From NCBI RefSeq assembly GCF_009831115.1, contig NZ_WUUK01000004.1:186001-250000 (forward strand): a stretch of DNA of 64,000 nt, written 5' to 3'. Below, piece after piece: positions 8,712-16,978 of the stretch. The notes beneath the pieces were generated by a model, which made no database searches, was not told where the DNA came from, and saw only the letters and a program-made list of their open reading frames with translations. This DNA comes from Salinicoccus hispanicus. Lineage in GTDB: Bacteria > Bacillota > Bacilli > Staphylococcales > Salinicoccaceae. Position 1 is the stretch's first letter; the number at the start of each line of letters is the position of its first letter. The position numbers and the translations under genes were made by a program.

Positions 8712-9680
8712 ATGAAACTCGGAGTGTTCAATCCATTATTCCAGAACATGGAACTCGAAGAAATGCTGGATTATGTCAAAGCATCCGGTCTGGATGCAGT
8801 CGAAATTGGAACCGGCGGCTACCCCGGCAGCAAGCACTGCAATCTTGATGAATTGCTTGAATCGGAATCGGCAAGAAAGGCCTATATCGATAAGTTCGAA
8901 TCACGCGGCCTGATCATCAGTGCCTTCAGCTGCCATGGCAACCCGATTTCCCCGGAATCCTCCTTACGTGAGGAATCAGACACAGTTTTGCGTAAATCGA
9001 TCGAACTTGCTGATCTTCTGGATGTACCGGTAGTCAATACATTCAGTGGTACACCGGCAGGTAATGAAACGGATACGGCTGTCAACTGGCCGGTCACACC
9101 ATGGCCTGAGGAATATTCGCAGATCAAGGAATGGCAGTGGGAACATAGGCTCATTCCATACTGGCGGGATATAGCGGATGTGGCGAAAGCACATGATGTC
9201 AAAATCGGACTGGAACTTCATGGCGGTTTCCTTGTACACTCTCCACATACAATGCTGGAGTTGAGAAAAGCGACAAATGAATACATCGGAGCAAACCTCG
9301 ATCCGAGTCACATGTGGTGGCAGGGCATTGATCCCGTAGCAGCAATAAAAATACTCGGGCGTGAAAATGCGATTCATCATTTCCATGCCAAAGATACTTA
9401 TATTGATACAGATAACCTGAATATGTATGGATATCTGGACATGAATCCATACGGCGATATCAGAGACAGGAGCTGGACTTTCAGAAGTGTGGGTCTTGGT
9501 CATGGTATTGAGGAATGGACGAACATGATGAGTGCGCTCAGGACCTATGATTACGACTACGTTGTATCAATCGAACATGAAGATGGACTGATGTCCATTG
9601 AAGAGGGCTTTCAGACTGCTGTAAAGAATTTGCAGAATGTTATAATAAGAGAAACGCCGACTGATATGTGGTGGGCTTAA
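8712..9680 (+). CDS. Sugar phosphate isomerase/epimerase family TIM-barrel enzyme
   Basis: The 322-residue protein has the AP-endonuclease-2-like TIM barrel fold of xylose isomerase/IolE-type enzymes. The expected metal ligands can be seen in order: Glu in IGLELHGG, Asp in GANLDPSHMWW, His in HHFHAKDTY and Glu in VSIEHED. Such proteins act as isomerases, epimerases, dehydratases or, in 3-keto-glycoside pathways, as lyases that break the glycosidic bond by elimination. With no glycosidase in the operon, a lyase role is worth considering (inference). Confidence 0.9.
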   Translation: MKLGVFNPLFQNMELEEMLDYVKASGLDAVEIGTGGYPGSKHCNLDELLESESARKAYIDKFESRGLIISAFSCHGNPISPESSLREESDTVLRKSIELADLLDVPVVNTFSGTPAGNETDTAVNWPVTPWPEEYSQIKEWQWEHRLIPYWRDIADVAKAHDVKIGLELHGGFLVHSPHTMLELRKATNEYIGANLDPSHMWWQGIDPVAAIKILGRENAIHHFHAKDTYIDTDNLNMYGYLDMNPYGDIRDRSWTFRSVGLGHGIEEWTNMMSALRTYDYDYVVSIEHEDGLMSIEEGFQTAVKNLQNVIIRETPTDMWWA

Positions 9681-9694
9681 AGGAGTGATTGGGG

Positions 9695-10858
9695 ATGGCG
9701 GAACTAAAACTTGAAAATATAAAAAAGACGTATGATAACGGCCCGACAGTCGTACATGACTTCAACCTTGAAATTCATGATGGGGAATTCATCGTACTTG
9801 TCGGTCCCTCGGGATGTGGCAAGTCGACTACGTTGCGGATGATTGCAGGACTTGAAGAGATAACTGATGGTACTTTCTACATCGATGAGAAGAAGATGAA
9901 TGATGTGGAGCCGAAAAACAGGGACATCGCCATGGTATTCCAGAACTATGCGCTCTATCCACATATGAGTGTATATGACAATATGGCATTTGGTCTGAAG
10001 CTGCGCAAAACACCTAAAGAGGAAATAAAAAAGCGTGTCGAGAACGCAGCAGAAATTCTTGGGCTGACAGACTTCCTGAACCGTAAACCGAAAGCATTAT
10101 CCGGTGGACAGCGTCAGCGTGTGGCACTTGGTCGCGCAATTGTCAGGGATGCGGGTGTTTTCCTGATGGATGAACCCCTCTCGAACCTTGATGCAAAATT
10201 AAGAGTCCAGATGCGTGCAGAAATCACCAAATTGCATAAACGGCTGAAAACGACGACGGTCTATGTTACCCACGATCAGACAGAAGCACTGACCATGGCC
10301 ACACGCATTGTCATACTCGACAAGGGTGACATCATGCAGGTCGGAAGCCCCAAGGAAGTCTATGATTTTCCGGAGAATGTCTTCGTCGCCCAGTTCATCG
10401 GTTCGCCTGCCATGAACGTTTTTGATGGAGAAATCAGAAATGGCGAACTGGTCATCGGCGATTCCACGATAAAAATTCCCGAAGCGAAACGCCGGATGCT
10501 GGTCAACCAGGGCTATGACAATCAGCCGATCAAATTCGGCATCCGTCCTGAGGATATTCGAGAGGAAGCCGTCTTTGTGGAGTCGGAGCTTGCTTCGGCA
10601 TTCAATGCAGAAGTAAAAGTAAGTGAACTGCTGGGTTCCGAAATCATGCTGTATTCCGAGCTTGAAGGACAGGAGTTCATTTCACGAGTGGATGCACGGA
10701 ATGAGCTTGAGCCAGGAGACGTCATCAAATTTGCATTCGACATGAACAAAGGCCACTTCTTCGACAACGAAACAGAAAAGCGCATTGTTACGAGGGAAGA
10801 GCGCATGCGTGAAAAGGAAAGTCTTGAACAGGATGCACCAGACATCATCAAGTCATAG
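9695..10858 (+). CDS. Sugar ABC transporter ATP-binding protein (MsmX/UgpC type)
   Basis: This cytoplasmic ATPase drives the MalF/MalG-type permeases of the operon. It has Walker [10 protein letters not shown] (~36-44), the signature LSGGQRQR (~135), Walker [16 protein letters not shown] and the H-loop [11 protein letters not shown], plus a C-terminal TOBE-type domain from about residue 240. Length (387 aa) is normal. I chose the ATG at 9695, ten bases after AAGGAG, over a TTG two codons earlier. Many Firmicutes use one shared MsmX for several importers; here a dedicated copy sits in the operon, although sharing cannot be excluded. Confidence 0.93.
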   Translation: MAELKLENIKKTYDNGPTVVHDFNLEIHDGEFIVLVGPSGCGKSTTLRMIAGLEEITDGTFYIDEKKMNDVEPKNRDIAMVFQNYALYPHMSVYDNMAFGLKLRKTPKEEIKKRVENAAEILGLTDFLNRKPKALSGGQRQRVALGRAIVRDAGVFLMDEPLSNLDAKLRVQMRAEITKLHKRLKTTTVYVTHDQTEALTMATRIVILDKGDIMQVGSPKEVYDFPENVFVAQFIGSPAMNVFDGEIRNGELVIGDSTIKIPEAKRRMLVNQGYDNQPIKFGIRPEDIREEAVFVESELASAFNAEVKVSELLGSEIMLYSELEGQEFISRVDARNELEPGDVIKFAFDMNKGHFFDNETEKRIVTREERMREKESLEQDAPDIIKS

Positions 10859-10863
10859 AACAA

Positions 10864-10898
10864 GCAGCCTGTCCGTATTGGGACAGGCTGCATTTTTT
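10864..10898 (+). terminator. Rho-independent terminator ending the sugar operon
   Basis: A perfect 11-bp GC-rich stem (10864-10874 with 10881-10891) and six-base loop is followed by A and six T. Confidence 0.93.
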
Positions 10899-10954
10899 GG
10901 TTTTCGGTATTGATGCGTGATATTATGATATAGTAAAAAAAAGAGGTGAACGGC

Positions 10955-11641
10955 ATGGTAGAATTCGATCATATCATCCATTATGTAAAAGAGCTCAGTA
11001 CAGTTGAGACCGAAGGTATACTGCCCATCCATTCGGGAGGAAAACACGAACGTCTGGGTACAAAGAATCTGCTGTCGTATTTTGATCAGAGATATGTCGA
11101 GTATCTGGGGATTGATGACGAGGCGGTTTTCAAGCAGCATCTGGAAGAGTCGAAAGATTCATTTGCCACAACGATTGACAGTATGGGCTATGAAGAAGGA
11201 TTTATTCGATATGCCCTCAGTACGGATGAAATTCACCAATTGGCGGATCGATACCGTGCACAGGGCTTTACACCGGTTGGCCCGGTCGATATGGAGCGCA
11301 GGACTGGGACGGAGACCATCCGCTGGAAGCTTTTGTACATTGAAGATGAATCGGAGATATTCCCGTTCTTCATCCAGTGGGAAGAGTCGAAGGCGCAACG
11401 GTTGGATCGGATCAGCCAATTGCGCGGCAACCTTTTGAGCCCCAAGATGAACATCCACCATGCAGTTCGGAGCAAGAAGGCATGGGAAGCCTTTTTTGAT
11501 GTCATCGGTGTATGGGAAGGGGAGATTGATCCACATACCACCATCACTCTCTCGGAAAATAAAAATCCATCCATCACTCTGGAAGTGGAGATGGACGGAG
11601 AACCGGTCATATACAAAGGTGCTGTCTATAAATTTATATAG
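10955..11641 (+). CDS. VOC/glyoxalase-like domain protein
   Basis: The ~228-residue protein begins with FDHIIHYVKELS, the usual opening of glyoxalase-like (VOC, Glyoxalase_3) proteins. It continues with an internal GFTPVGPVDMERRTG and PFFIQWEES, which match the second half of that fold. These are cytosolic metal-dependent enzymes or binding proteins with varied roles; the substrate is unknown. The ATG at 10955 follows AAGAGG by eight bases; a GTG at 10946 falls inside the ribosome binding site. It is a single gene whose 3' end overlaps the convergent small membrane gene. Confidence 0.75.
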   Translation: MVEFDHIIHYVKELSTVETEGILPIHSGGKHERLGTKNLLSYFDQRYVEYLGIDDEAVFKQHLEESKDSFATTIDSMGYEEGFIRYALSTDEIHQLADRYRAQGFTPVGPVDMERRTGTETIRWKLLYIEDESEIFPFFIQWEESKAQRLDRISQLRGNLLSPKMNIHHAVRSKKAWEAFFDVIGVWEGEIDPHTTITLSENKNPSITLEVEMDGEPVIYKGAVYKFI

Positions 11642-11871
11642 ACGATCAGAGCGAGGTGCACAAAAGCTGAAAGTGCTGTAACGGCACTGAGGATGATCAG
11701 AGACTTTGAACCTCTGACGAGTATATACGCTATGCTTAGCATGATGGTGATGACGCCCAGAATGATTCTGACGCTCATCAGAGCGATGAGCTCACCGCTA
11801 TCATATTGACCGAGCTGTATCATGCTGATGACATTAATGAGCAGAAGAAGGATCAAAATACCTTGTCTCAT
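11626..11871 (-). CDS. Small three-span membrane protein, function unknown
   Basis: The gene encodes ~81 residues with three hydrophobic segments and few charged residues. The ATG at 11871 is preceded by AAGGTGG at the right distance; an earlier ATG at 11889 has none. Its 3' end overlaps the convergent VOC gene by 16 bases. It resembles in size and composition the two small membrane genes at 13253-13862, but I cannot show homology by eye. No function assigned. Confidence 0.6.
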   Translation of the reverse strand: MRQGILILLLLINVISMIQLGQYDSGELIALMSVRIILGVITIMLSIAYILVRGSKSLIILSAVTALSAFVHLALIVYINL

Positions 11872-11928
11872 GATAGGACCACCTTTCATGAGATAATTAT
11901 ATCAGATTTTATTTGAATGGAGACCAAT

Positions 11929-13197
11929 ATGCTTAAATTGTTGAACCTGACAGAAGATGAACATGATCAATTTGTAGAGACCCATCCGCACGGGGATCTG
12001 CTGCAGTTGACCGACTGGGCGGGATCCAAGCGTCTTACCGGCTGGTACGCAAGGCGCCTGGCGGTCGGTAATGATGATGAAGGAGTGCTTGGAGTTGCGC
12101 TTCTGCTCTTTAAAAGGGTGCCGAGACTTAAAAGGACGCTATGCTACATATCGAGAGGCTTCGTCTGTGACTATCAAAACAGGGAACTGGTGGATTTCAT
12201 GCTGGATGAAGCGTTGAAGATTGCCAGGGATGAAAAGGCATATGCCATCAAAATAGACCCTGACCTGCCCCTTGAAAACCACCGGCAGACAATCGAGTAC
12301 CTCGAGTCAATCGGCTTCAGACACCGGGGACTGAAAGATGGCATGAGCAAGGACAATATACAGCCGCGCCAGACAATGGTGGCTGCCATCGACAAAAGCG
12401 ATGAAGACCTTCTGCAGAGCTATGAGCGTAATAACCGGACGAGAGTTCGTAATGCCCTCCGCCGTGGCACAGAAGTGTACAAGGCAACACAGGATGATCT
12501 GCCGATATTTGTCAGGCTTATGAAGGAGACCGGGCAGCGGGATGGTTTCCTCACGCGGGATATCACCTATTTTGAATCGCTTTATGAAAACCTCCATGAC
12601 AAAGGACATATGGAATTATTCCTCGTCAAGCTGATACCGGAGAAAGTTGCGGCTTCACTCGAAGAAGACATGACTAAAGTGGAAAAAGAGTTTAAGAAGG
12701 CTGAAAAGAAGAAGGATGGCAGCAAGAAGGAGAATCAGCTCAAAGATCTTGATAATCGGAGAGAGAAGCTGAGGGAGCAGCAGCATGAAATCGAGCAGTT
12801 GCAGCAGGAACATCCTGACGGTATTGTACTGTCAGGTGCACTGCTTGCCCAGTCGGGGCATAAGTCCTATTATCTGTATGGCGCGTCATCCAATCTGTAC
12901 AGGGAATATCTTCCGAATCATCACATGCAGTATGAAATGATGAAGTATGCGCGTGATAATGGTGCAAAAACGTATGACTTCGGCGGTGTCAGTGTGGCAC
13001 CACCGAAAGATTCACCACATTTCGGACTGTGGCAGTTCAAGAAGATCTGGGGAACAGAAGTGAGCGAAAAAGTTGGCGAATTCGACTATATCATCCACCG
13101 GCCGTTATATACATTGGCCGAAGTGGGTGTGCCGATGTTCCAAAAAGGCAAGGTGAAGCTTAATCAGACATTGAAAGCCATCAAAGACCGACGTTGA
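11929..13197 (+). CDS. FemABX-type peptidoglycan aminoacyltransferase
   Basis: This cytoplasmic, membrane-associated enzyme of ~422 residues adds an amino acid from aminoacyl-tRNA to the lipid-linked peptidoglycan stem peptide. It has two acetyltransferase-like (GNAT) subdomains. FemABX features include LLQLTDWAGSK near the N terminus, the acceptor-side RNNRTRVRNALRRG and the C-terminal YDFGGVSVAPPKDSPHFGLWQFKKIWG. A highly charged Lys/Glu coiled coil (~245-290) forms the expected helical arm. GGAGA before 11929 favours that ATG over 11917. Which residue it adds (first or later Gly/Ser) cannot be read here; FemX/FmhB-like is a reasonable guess. Confidence 0.88.
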   Translation: MLKLLNLTEDEHDQFVETHPHGDLLQLTDWAGSKRLTGWYARRLAVGNDDEGVLGVALLLFKRVPRLKRTLCYISRGFVCDYQNRELVDFMLDEALKIARDEKAYAIKIDPDLPLENHRQTIEYLESIGFRHRGLKDGMSKDNIQPRQTMVAAIDKSDEDLLQSYERNNRTRVRNALRRGTEVYKATQDDLPIFVRLMKETGQRDGFLTRDITYFESLYENLHDKGHMELFLVKLIPEKVAASLEEDMTKVEKEFKKAEKKKDGSKKENQLKDLDNRREKLREQQHEIEQLQQEHPDGIVLSGALLAQSGHKSYYLYGASSNLYREYLPNHHMQYEMMKYARDNGAKTYDFGGVSVAPPKDSPHFGLWQFKKIWGTEVSEKVGEFDYIIHRPLYTLAEVGVPMFQKGKVKLNQTLKAIKDRR

Positions 13198-13213
13198 ACT
13201 TATATATCATCAG

Positions 13214-13246
13214 AAAAACCTGCTTCCTTATGGAAGCAGGTTTTTT
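13214..13246 (+). terminator. Rho-independent terminator after the Fem gene
   Basis: Arms AACCTGCTTCC and GGAAGCAGGTT are perfect, with a four-base loop and six following T. The preceding AAAAA also allows it to act on the convergent transcript. Confidence 0.92.
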
Positions 13247-13252
13247 AGTCGG

Positions 13253-13528
13253 CTACAGGAAATAGGGGCGGGTAATGATGATGAGCAGTATGAAAATCAG
13301 AGACATTACCGACATCAGCAGCAGCGTGATGGATAGCGCAAGATGGATATTGCTGTTTTCATAAAGGTTCGGTTCAGAATTTGTTGCCTTCCATCCCGCT
13401 GTGAGTGAAATAAGGCTCAGTAGCGCCCACACATATATATTAAAGAATATGACACCGTCATTGATGATATAGTTTATGAAAAACATGACTTGCATGAGTA
13501 TGAGCAGAATCAGTATGACACGTCTCAA
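13253..13528 (-). CDS. Small hydrophobic membrane protein, function unknown
   Basis: A 91-residue protein with three predicted membrane segments begins with TTG at 13528, preceded by AGAGGTGG. It is the last gene of a four-gene minus-strand unit with another small membrane protein, an MFS exporter and a coiled-coil protein. No conserved motif is visible; a role tied to the exporter is possible but unsupported. Confidence 0.6.
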   Translation of the reverse strand: MRRVILILLILMQVMFFINYIINDGVIFFNIYVWALLSLISLTAGWKATNSEPNLYENSNIHLALSITLLLMSVMSLIFILLIIITRPYFL

Positions 13529-13547
13529 GTTTCCACCTCTTTTCCTG

Positions 13548-13862
13548 TTACTGCGTCAGCAGCATGATGATGAGGACGGCGGAAATCATGAGTGTAAAGG
13601 CATGTACCATGAATAGACGCGCACGGTCCCCTTTGGCTTCCTTGAAGCCGGTGATTTCAACTGATATGAGCAGACAGGCAGCGAGTGCAAAAATGAGTGT
13701 GCCATCAGGGTTCGGAGTGTTGAGGGCAGTAGCTGTCATTATCAGCATAAAGGCGATACCGGCGATGAGCCTTAGAATATCAAGTATCCGACTTCTTTCA
13801 AAAAGTATGGTTGCTGCGCTGACGACCAGATACAGAAGCATCATGAGTATGGTCAGAATCAT
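13548..13862 (-). CDS. Small four-span membrane protein, function unknown
   Basis: The 104-residue protein is almost entirely hydrophobic with about four membrane segments; a short basic loop (FKEAKGDRARL) precedes the last one. Its ATG overlaps the stop of the MFS gene (ATGA) and has an AAGGAGG binding site, so it is translated with the exporter. It may be an accessory subunit, but there is no direct evidence. Confidence 0.65.
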   Translation of the reverse strand: MILTILMMLLYLVVSAATILFERSRILDILRLIAGIAFMLIMTATALNTPNPDGTLIFALAACLLISVEITGFKEAKGDRARLFMVHAFTLMISAVLIIMLLTQ

Positions 13863-15010
13863 GCGAAATTCCTCCTTTTCCTGAAGTATTGGAAAATGAA
13901 GTAAGTGGATAGCAGTGTTGCGGCGGCCCCGAACAGGAAGGGCAGTCCTGAAGTCAGGACGAACAGTATATTGAAGACGATCGGTCCGAAAATTCTGCCC
14001 AGACTGTCAAGGGAGTATGTAGTGGCGGTCATGCGTCCCATTTCATCACTGTGTGCCTCTTTGGTAATCTGAGAAGTAAGCAGCGTTTTGACCAGTGCAT
14101 TCCCTGTCATCAGAAGAACGATGCACACACCTGCATATAGCAGACTCGACATGAATGGCAATAGGATGAAAGCAACCAGTGTCAGAATCTGGCCGGCAAT
14201 CATCACGGGATATTCCTGGCCATCCTTGAGCCGGCCGATGAACCCACCCTGCACTGCAGCGTTGAAAATACCACCGACTACAAACAAGGCGCCCATCTGG
14301 GCTGGTGTAATATCAATGCGGTCGATGCCGAGCAGCTGGAACGTACTTTCCATGCCACTCATGGTGAACATGACAAAGAATGTACATATAAGAAGGATGC
14401 CGACGGGTTTCAGGAAATACTCGCCTGGCAGTGTGATTTCTTTGCCGGTCCTGTTCCCGGGGCGATAGGTTTCTTTGACTTTGAACATGCTGAACAGCAA
14501 TGCACCGATGATGACCAGAGTAGTCATGTAGTAGGCGAAGCTCAGGCTGATCTGGGCGAGCAGACCACCGATGCCTGGTCCGAAAATGAATCCGAGACCA
14601 ATGGACATGCCAATCAGTCCCATGTATCTTGTCCGCTCTTCCCGGGTCGTCAGATCAGCCACCATGCTGGTGGTTGCTGTGTAGAGCGCACCGGAAGCGG
14701 CGCCTCCGATCAGACGGCTCAAGTAAAGTACCCACAGCACATCGATGAACATGCCGAACAGCAGGAAGCTGAAGCTGAAGGCCAACAGTCCATACAGCAG
14801 GATCAGGCGACGTCCATAACGGTCGCTGAGTTTCCCGAAGAAAGGTGCAGAGAGAAAGCTCGCGATGGAGTAGACGGCAAGCAGCCATCCCATGTGTAGG
14901 GTGGATACTCCGAGCTCGGTCACCAGTTCCGGGATGACGGGTATGATCATGCTGAACCCGAAATATATGAGAAATTGTATGATCATGATGAAAAGGATCA
15001 TTTTTTTCAT
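13859..15010 (-). CDS. MFS transporter, probable drug/metabolite exporter
   Basis: The ~383-residue protein has twelve expected membrane segments and the MFS loop 2-3 motif GKLSDRYGRRLILLYG at about residues 56-71. The antiporter-type motif C region (GLGFIFGPGIGGLLAQ) is near 135-150, which puts it with 12-span drug:H+ antiporters such as TetA/NorA relatives. The ATG at 15010 has AGGAAG at a good distance; GTG at 15019 does not. It sits second in a minus-strand operon after the SE1832-like gene. The substrate is unknown. Confidence 0.88.
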   Translation of the reverse strand: MKKMILFIMIIQFLIYFGFSMIIPVIPELVTELGVSTLHMGWLLAVYSIASFLSAPFFGKLSDRYGRRLILLYGLLAFSFSFLLFGMFIDVLWVLYLSRLIGGAASGALYTATTSMVADLTTREERTRYMGLIGMSIGLGFIFGPGIGGLLAQISLSFAYYMTTLVIIGALLFSMFKVKETYRPGNRTGKEITLPGEYFLKPVGILLICTFFVMFTMSGMESTFQLLGIDRIDITPAQMGALFVVGGIFNAAVQGGFIGRLKDGQEYPVMIAGQILTLVAFILLPFMSSLLYAGVCIVLLMTGNALVKTLLTSQITKEAHSDEMGRMTATTYSLDSLGRIFGPIVFNILFVLTSGLPFLFGAAATLLSTYFIFQYFRKRRNFA

Positions 15011-15022
15011 GGTTGGCACTTC

Positions 15023-15193
15023 CTATTGATTATTTCTGATTTCCTTTTTTGTCTGTGCAATTTCCGTCTCTATCTGAACAAGGCGCTCTTCCATTTTTGA
15101 TGTACTATTGCCTGTGGATTCCAGCTTTTCCAGATCGCCCTGAATGCGTATATACTCATTTTTAAGTTCCATGAGTCTATAGTTCAAATCCAT
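15023..15193 (-). CDS. Short coiled-coil protein, SE1832-like
   Basis: A 56-residue, highly charged helical protein with heptad-like spacing (LNYRLMELKNEYIRIQGDLE...EERLVQIETEIAQTKKEI) resembles the uncharacterised SE1832 family of staphylococci as far as I recall it. The ATG at 15193 follows AAGGTGGTG. It is the first gene of the exporter operon. Its role is unknown. Confidence 0.65.
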   Translation of the reverse strand: MDLNYRLMELKNEYIRIQGDLEKLESTGNSTSKMEERLVQIETEIAQTKKEIRNNQ

Positions 15194-15210
15194 TACTTTC
15201 ACCACCTTGA

Positions 15211-15238
15211 ATTATAGTTGTATCATATCATAATGCAA
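15211..15238 (-). promoter_or_regulatory. Promoter of the SE1832-like/MFS operon
   Basis: Read on the minus strand: TTGCAT (15238-15233), 16-base spacer, TATAAT (15216-15211), about 18 bases before the first start codon. Confidence 0.6.
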
Positions 15239-15312
15239 TTGATATTAGGGGAAACACTGATGACATTCTAACGATAATTGAAGTAGAATGATAGTGAATG
15301 GAGGGACTTTGA

Positions 15313-15990
15313 ATGCACACTTTTGAGATATACGAGGAATACTATGATTGGACGCCGCTCTCCAGCACTTCCGACGCGCGGGTCCACCTGCTTGAATATG
15401 GAGGCGAAGACCCACCCAACGTATACCAGCCGAAAGAACCACTGGTGGCAAAGTCCTATCCGGATGACGTGAAAAGCACCCGGAGGGAGTATAAGAGGCT
15501 GCTCTGGATGGAAATGAATAAAGTGAATGGTGTGCCAAAGCCGGTTACGCTATACGAAGAGGATGGTGCGTACATGTTCTACCTGGCGCTTCCAGGTATC
15601 GATGCAGGAGCATTTCTGAAGCGGCAGCAGCCCGGAACGATCATCTCCACCCTGCGGCAGATCGGAAGATATTTGAGCTTTCTGCACAAGCAGAACATTG
15701 ATGAGTGTCCTTTCATCTATTCTGAGGATTCCATCCATACTGATCTGGCCTTCACCCATGGTGATTTCAATCTTTCCAATGTCATTGTGAATGAGAATTA
15801 TATAACAGGCAGTGTCGATATGGGGAGTGTAGGGGTAAGAGACCGGTACTTCGATCTTGCAGTCATGACACTTGATATCAGGAAGACTCTGGGTAGCGAG
15901 TATGTACAATATTTTTATGAAGGATACCGTATTAAAGATCACTTTGACGCACAGAAGATGGAGCAGTTCGTTCGCGTTGTGGAAGCATGA
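15313..15990 (+). CDS. Aminoglycoside phosphotransferase (APH) family kinase
   Basis: This 225-residue kinase-like protein has the APH catalytic segment THGDFNLSNVIV at about residues 151-162 (base Asp and Asn ligand). The metal-binding Asp is in GSVDMGSVGVRDRYFDLAV (~170-187), and a Lys in PLVAKSYP near residue 45 probably serves as the ATP lysine. The spacing resembles APH(3')-type enzymes, but the chain is about 40 residues shorter. Resistance should not be assumed: the family also includes choline, fructosamine and other small-molecule kinases. It is a stand-alone gene with GGAGGG upstream and a strong bidirectional terminator downstream. Confidence 0.75.
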   Translation: MHTFEIYEEYYDWTPLSSTSDARVHLLEYGGEDPPNVYQPKEPLVAKSYPDDVKSTRREYKRLLWMEMNKVNGVPKPVTLYEEDGAYMFYLALPGIDAGAFLKRQQPGTIISTLRQIGRYLSFLHKQNIDECPFIYSEDSIHTDLAFTHGDFNLSNVIVNENYITGSVDMGSVGVRDRYFDLAVMTLDIRKTLGSEYVQYFYEGYRIKDHFDAQKMEQFVRVVEA

Positions 15991-16021
15991 AAAAGGCGTA
16001 ACCCGTCAGGTTACGCCTTTT
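15991..16021. terminator. Bidirectional terminator between the APH-like and PepSY genes
   Basis: Perfect 13-bp arms (15991-16003 and 16009-16021) carry an A run on one side and a T run on the other, so it can stop the two convergent transcripts. Confidence 0.92.
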
Positions 16022-16028
16022 ATTCAAT

Positions 16029-16832
16029 TCAGTCGTCCATTTCTGTTACTTCTCCGGTCTCGGCATTGATTGTCATATCAGTGTCAGCCATATCCATTTC
16101 ATATTCGAGCTGTCCATCTTCGATGCTCAATGTCCATCCTTCCAGTCCTTCACCGGTTTCGTCTATGGCTGTCTGCGCAGCTTCTTCTGCTGCAACAGCA
16201 TTATCATAATTGAAGTGTTCTTCTGTATCGAAGCCGTCATCATTTTCTCTTTCCTCATTAATAAAGGATAAGTCTTCTGCTGACAGAGTCGCTTCATATT
16301 CTTCAGTTTCACTTTCCATCTCCACCTGATAGACCCATTGGTCATCTTCATTGTCCAGTTCGAGCGTCTTAAGTGCTCCATCGAATTTCTCGGAAGCGGC
16401 TGTGACAGCTTCTGAAGCCTTATGTTCAAGATCGTCAGGCATGATGGTATCTGAAGTACTTCCCGGGTTCTCCTCTACGATTTCGTCCACATCTGGGGTA
16501 TCGGTGTCTCCGCCCCCATCTGAAGTATCAGTGCTTTCATCCTCATTTGTTGCTTCGGCCGTATCTTCCTCTGGAGTGTTGTCTGAACTCTCTTCTACTA
16601 TTTCATCCACTTCCGGAGTATCGGTGTCTCCGCCTCCATCTGCAGTATCAGTGCTTTCATCCTCATTTGTTACTTCAGTGGAATCCTCCTCATTACTGCT
16701 TGCATTCTCTTCTACCAGCTCATTGACATCTTCAGACTCGGACGTATCCTCGCTCGCGCTGTTTCCTCCACAAGCCGACATTACAAGAGAAGCTGTCAGA
16801 ATTCCACCTGCAATTCTATATTTATTCATCAT
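16029..16832 (-). CDS. Acidic PepSY-domain lipoprotein with internal duplication
   Basis: The ~267-residue precursor has a signal peptide and lipobox-like MSAC (Cys at ~21). A long Glu/Asp/Ser/Thr-rich disordered linker follows, holding two copies of a 40-residue unit (NEDESTDT..DGGGDTDTP..VDEIVEE). The C terminus has two PepSY-like repeats (ALKTLELDNEDDQWVYQVEMES and GWTLSIEDGQLEYEMDMA...INAETGEV). PepSY proteins are secreted or membrane-anchored and are thought to act as protease inhibitors or propeptide-like modulators. The ATG at 16832 has GGGAGGA just upstream; the frame stays open further up without a good site. The acidity fits a salt-tolerant host. Confidence 0.82.
   Translation of the reverse strand: MMNKYRIAGGILTASLVMSACGGNSASEDTSESEDVNELVEENASSNEEDSTEVTNEDESTDTADGGGDTDTPEVDEIVEESSDNTPEEDTAEATNEDESTDTSDGGGDTDTPDVDEIVEENPGSTSDTIMPDDLEHKASEAVTAASEKFDGALKTLELDNEDDQWVYQVEMESETEEYEATLSAEDLSFINEERENDDGFDTEEHFNYDNAVAAEEAAQTAIDETGEGLEGWTLSIEDGQLEYEMDMADTDMTINAETGEVTEMDD
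16470..16710. repeat. 120-bp tandem duplication inside the lipoprotein gene
   Basis: Two copies exactly 120 bp apart align well, best over TCGGTGTCTCCGCC at 16501 and 16621 and the following ~55 bases with a few substitutions. The period is 40 codons, so the frame is kept. Outer borders are approximate. Confidence 0.8.
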
Positions 16833-16978
16833 GGTCTTTCCTCCCGTTCCTTGGTCAATTATTATAATTTTCCCCCGCACTGAACGCTTCAAACGTTTCG
16901 AGAGTATCGTCAAATGATATTGCGTTTTTCATTACATGGGCGTAAACTGGTCTAGATAATAAAGTCGGGGAGGTTCAT

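Noticed and set aside
15313-15990. Reading the APH-like protein as an aminoglycoside resistance gene
   Set aside because: The fold and catalytic residues fit, but the protein is short, diverged and sits among housekeeping genes with no mobile DNA; specificity cannot be inferred.
16351-16917. 188-codon plus-strand Ser/Val-rich frame
   Set aside because: It is the reverse reading of the repeated acidic linker in the PepSY lipoprotein gene; the Ser richness follows from the Asp/Glu codons opposite.
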